From contig CAJJDP010000025.1 in the NCBI GenBank assembly GCA_905182995.1, positions 138,275-202,274 on the forward strand: 64,000 bases of DNA. Reading direction: 5' to 3'. This document shows positions 62,080 through 64,000 of the stretch, in pieces (the first letter of the stretch is position 1; the number at the start of each line of letters is the position of its first letter). The translations under genes and the position numbers were made by a program. Source of the DNA: Paramecium octaurelia (Eukaryota > Ciliophora > Oligohymenophorea > Peniculida > Parameciidae). Under the pieces are notes generated by a model that saw nothing but the letters and a program-made list of their open reading frames with translations, did not search any database and was not told the origin of the DNA.

Positions 62080-63230
62080 TAAATTAAATTAATAACAACG
62101 AATTTAGTCTTGTCGATTCTATTCAAAGACTTGAAAATAAAATCAGGCACTTTAAATCCGATCCAAGCAAACAGAAAAAGATTGTATCAAAATCCAATCC
62201 TCATCATAGGTCTACAAGTATTAATAATAACTCGGAATTATGCTGAATCAAAAGGCAGAGTCAGACCTTCAACAAAACAAATTGGAATCCTGTTACTTTC
62301 ACCTTCAGAAGGCACAATAAATATGTCTTAATGTCCCCAACCTTAAAGTATGTATTTAAATCATCCTAGTTACAAACCATAAACAACCTTGCCTTATATC
62401 ATCAAAAATTAAACTAGCCACAAAAGGCTTTAAATTATTTGAACTAAGCTTTGAAAATGCAATACTAGTAAGAAATCTTATTATATTAAGATAAAATCTT
62501 GATTCCTCCTTAGCCAACACTTATTTAAATATCAGTGCCATTTAGTCATCTTTATAATGCCATGATGTAGCACTCCAAAACATCTATCTCTCCATAATAC
62601 TATTATAACATGAATTATTAATTGAAGGTTTGAAATGCAACATCGAATTATAACACTAATTGAATCTTTAGAAAATGCAGAGTAATTTACTATCTGAAGG
62701 GTACATTCAATATATAAAATAAAAGGATCAATTTTCAATTTGATGAATACCTGAAGATAAACAGAGCCTAAATTTTGATTGCTGCATATCACAACTTAAG
62801 TCTTGAAATGGAGTTTTTCAAAAGAAATGACGAAGCATAAAAAATCATCGATTCTGCAAAAACCTTATCAGAATTTATACTACAACCTTCACATGCCTTA
62901 AGACTAAAATTGAAAGAAATTACAGAAAAATAAGCAAGTACACGAATCTAAAAGGTTTAAAACTTGAATCACAGAAGCATTTCCTTCGATGATAGAAATA
63001 GTAATAGTATCCATCACACTAAGTCCTCGAAATACCATTTTTAGAGATAGTATTCTAAAGATAACAATAATTCCATATAGTTAATTCAAAACCCCAAAAC
63101 AGTTCTTAAGAATACTCCGACTAAATTGATAAAACATTAAAAATTCATAACAGAAATCACTCAATCAAAATCAGCTTCAAAAATTAACAAATTTATGAAT
63201 CCATTAGAATTAAGTTATACGTAGGATTGA
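62076..63230 (+). CDS. TPR-repeat protein, 352 aa
   Basis: Introns at 62185-62210, 62348-62369, 62468-62490 and 62701-62725 leave 1,059 nt, 352 aa. At least three tetratricopeptide units are visible: YFHLQKAQQICLNVPN, NNLALYHQKLNQPQKALNYL and AAYHNLSLEMEFFKRNDEAQ, with the small-residue and aromatic positions of the 34-residue repeat. The last ~100 residues are basic, Ser/Asn-rich and disordered. TPRs bind peptide partners; the partner is unknown. The only in-frame ATG before the first TPR is at 62076, sharing ATGA with the previous stop. Confidence 0.8.
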
Positions 63231-63268
63231 TTTACAAAATAATTGAAAAAAACACATCATTAAAATAC

Positions 63269-63929
63269 TCATAAATCTGTTAATTCATTTGATTCATACT
63301 AATGACTTAATATTTTTCCTTGCTTTTATAATTCTTATTTGTTGAGTTGCTACCTTAACCAATTTTCATCCACTTCTCTTGTCTTCGAATTACTAATCTC
63401 TAATCTTAACTATGAAACCTTTAATATGAAAATTTCAATTACTAATTTATTAAGTCGGCTGATTTCGCACTTAAAAGTTGAAATTATTCCCTCAGAATTA
63501 TCTTTCTCAGGAGATGAATATGTTTGATCAAATCTTATGTCACTTACATATTTACTTAAATTTTAATTTTTCATATTCTATTTGGGTCTATTATAACTAT
63601 TCTTGCATTCTCAGATTTTAATCTTAAAGACTTTTAATAAATTGTTTAGTTTCTACATCCTCCAAAGCATAGATCTCAATTCTATCTCCAATTTCAATCT
63701 CTGACCTGTCCTTTTTATTTGATTAGCTTGCTGTTGTATGAAGGTCATTTGATTACGAAGTTTTCTTGCAAATGTTCTCATATTTGTCTAATAAGATCTG
63801 ATATTTGCTTTATAAATCATAATGAGCTGTTTCAAATTCATAATACCTTTACAGTAATTCTTCGAGAGCCAAACATTTAGAAGCCAGTTTTGATTGAGGC
63901 ATTTTCATTAGTGTCTTGAAATTGGACAT
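63269..63929 (-). CDS. Coiled-coil hypothetical protein, 212 aa
   Basis: One intron at 63534-63555; 639 nt, 212 aa. The protein is helical through most of its length (CLALEELLQRYYEFETAHYD, QDQNLRMQEQLQQTQIEYEK, SRLNKLVIEIFILKVSQLRL), with a short charged linker near residue 80. No signal peptide or domain. It is convergent with the TPR gene (38 bp between stops). The plus ORF 63339-63527 is a shadow. Confidence 0.75.
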
Positions 63930-64000
63930 ATATAAATATAATAAATAAAAAAAACAATTAAATTTGATATATACAAATAATATTATTTTACATTATATTT

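Noticed and set aside
62244-62246. Apparent in-frame TGA in the TPR gene, possible selenocysteine
   Set aside because: A 26-nt intron at 62185-62210 shifts the frame and gives continuous TPR sequence without the TGA.
1-64000. CRISPR arrays, insertion sequences, tRNAs, bacterial operons, telomere repeats
   Set aside because: None seen. No spaced direct repeats, no transposase motifs, no cloverleaf, and no C4A2/C3A3-type telomeric repeats at either edge. The reassigned stops and tiny introns show nuclear ciliate DNA.

Overview
The window reads as macronuclear (somatic) DNA of a ciliate close to Paramecium, probably the P. aurelia group. TAA and TAG run through obvious coding frames as glutamine and only TGA stops them. 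The DNA is very AT-rich and gene-dense. I resolved about 65 introns, all GT..AG except one and all 20-33 nt long. Marker genes fit: a trichocyst matrix protein, an outer-arm dynein docking-type coiled coil, a SAS-6 head and a ciliate-type 5S rRNA. Standard-code ORF calling shreds nearly every gene here, so the models below were built by hand with the ciliate code. For most of them the intron-subtracted length is an exact multiple of three, which is a useful internal check.

Left part (1-9.5 kb): the 5' two thirds of a giant cysteine-rich/beta-helix surface protein on the minus strand, a single 5S rRNA gene with a TATA box and T-run, then an Aurora-like kinase whose 5' part is present twice, joined by a single N (almost certainly an assembly error). 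9.5-23 kb: a tiny basic protein, coiled-coil proteins including an ODAD/ODA-docking relative, a divergent pair only 51 bp apart, a polytopic membrane orphan, an EF-hand protein, a ciliate two-TM protein and a trichocyst matrix protein.

Middle (23-35 kb): two Rab-like GTPases of one unusual subfamily, a B-box/WD40 protein, an orphan, a head-only SAS-6 with decayed sequence behind it, a Tim17-like membrane protein and a short orphan paralogous to one at 12.4 kb. This part has the longest gene-free stretches.

35.3-54.2 kb: two complete giant surface-protein paralogs (3,113 and 3,084 aa) lie tail to tail, 127 bp apart, with five introns each at matching places. Inside them is a 407-bp inverted block of perfect identity, the mark of recent gene conversion.

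Right part (54.7-64 kb): a PP2C phosphatase, a protein joining a PARP-like domain to two B-boxes, coiled-coil and zinc-finger orphans, a run of short same-strand genes and a TPR protein whose ATG overlaps the preceding stop. No operon, CRISPR array, transposon or tRNA was seen.
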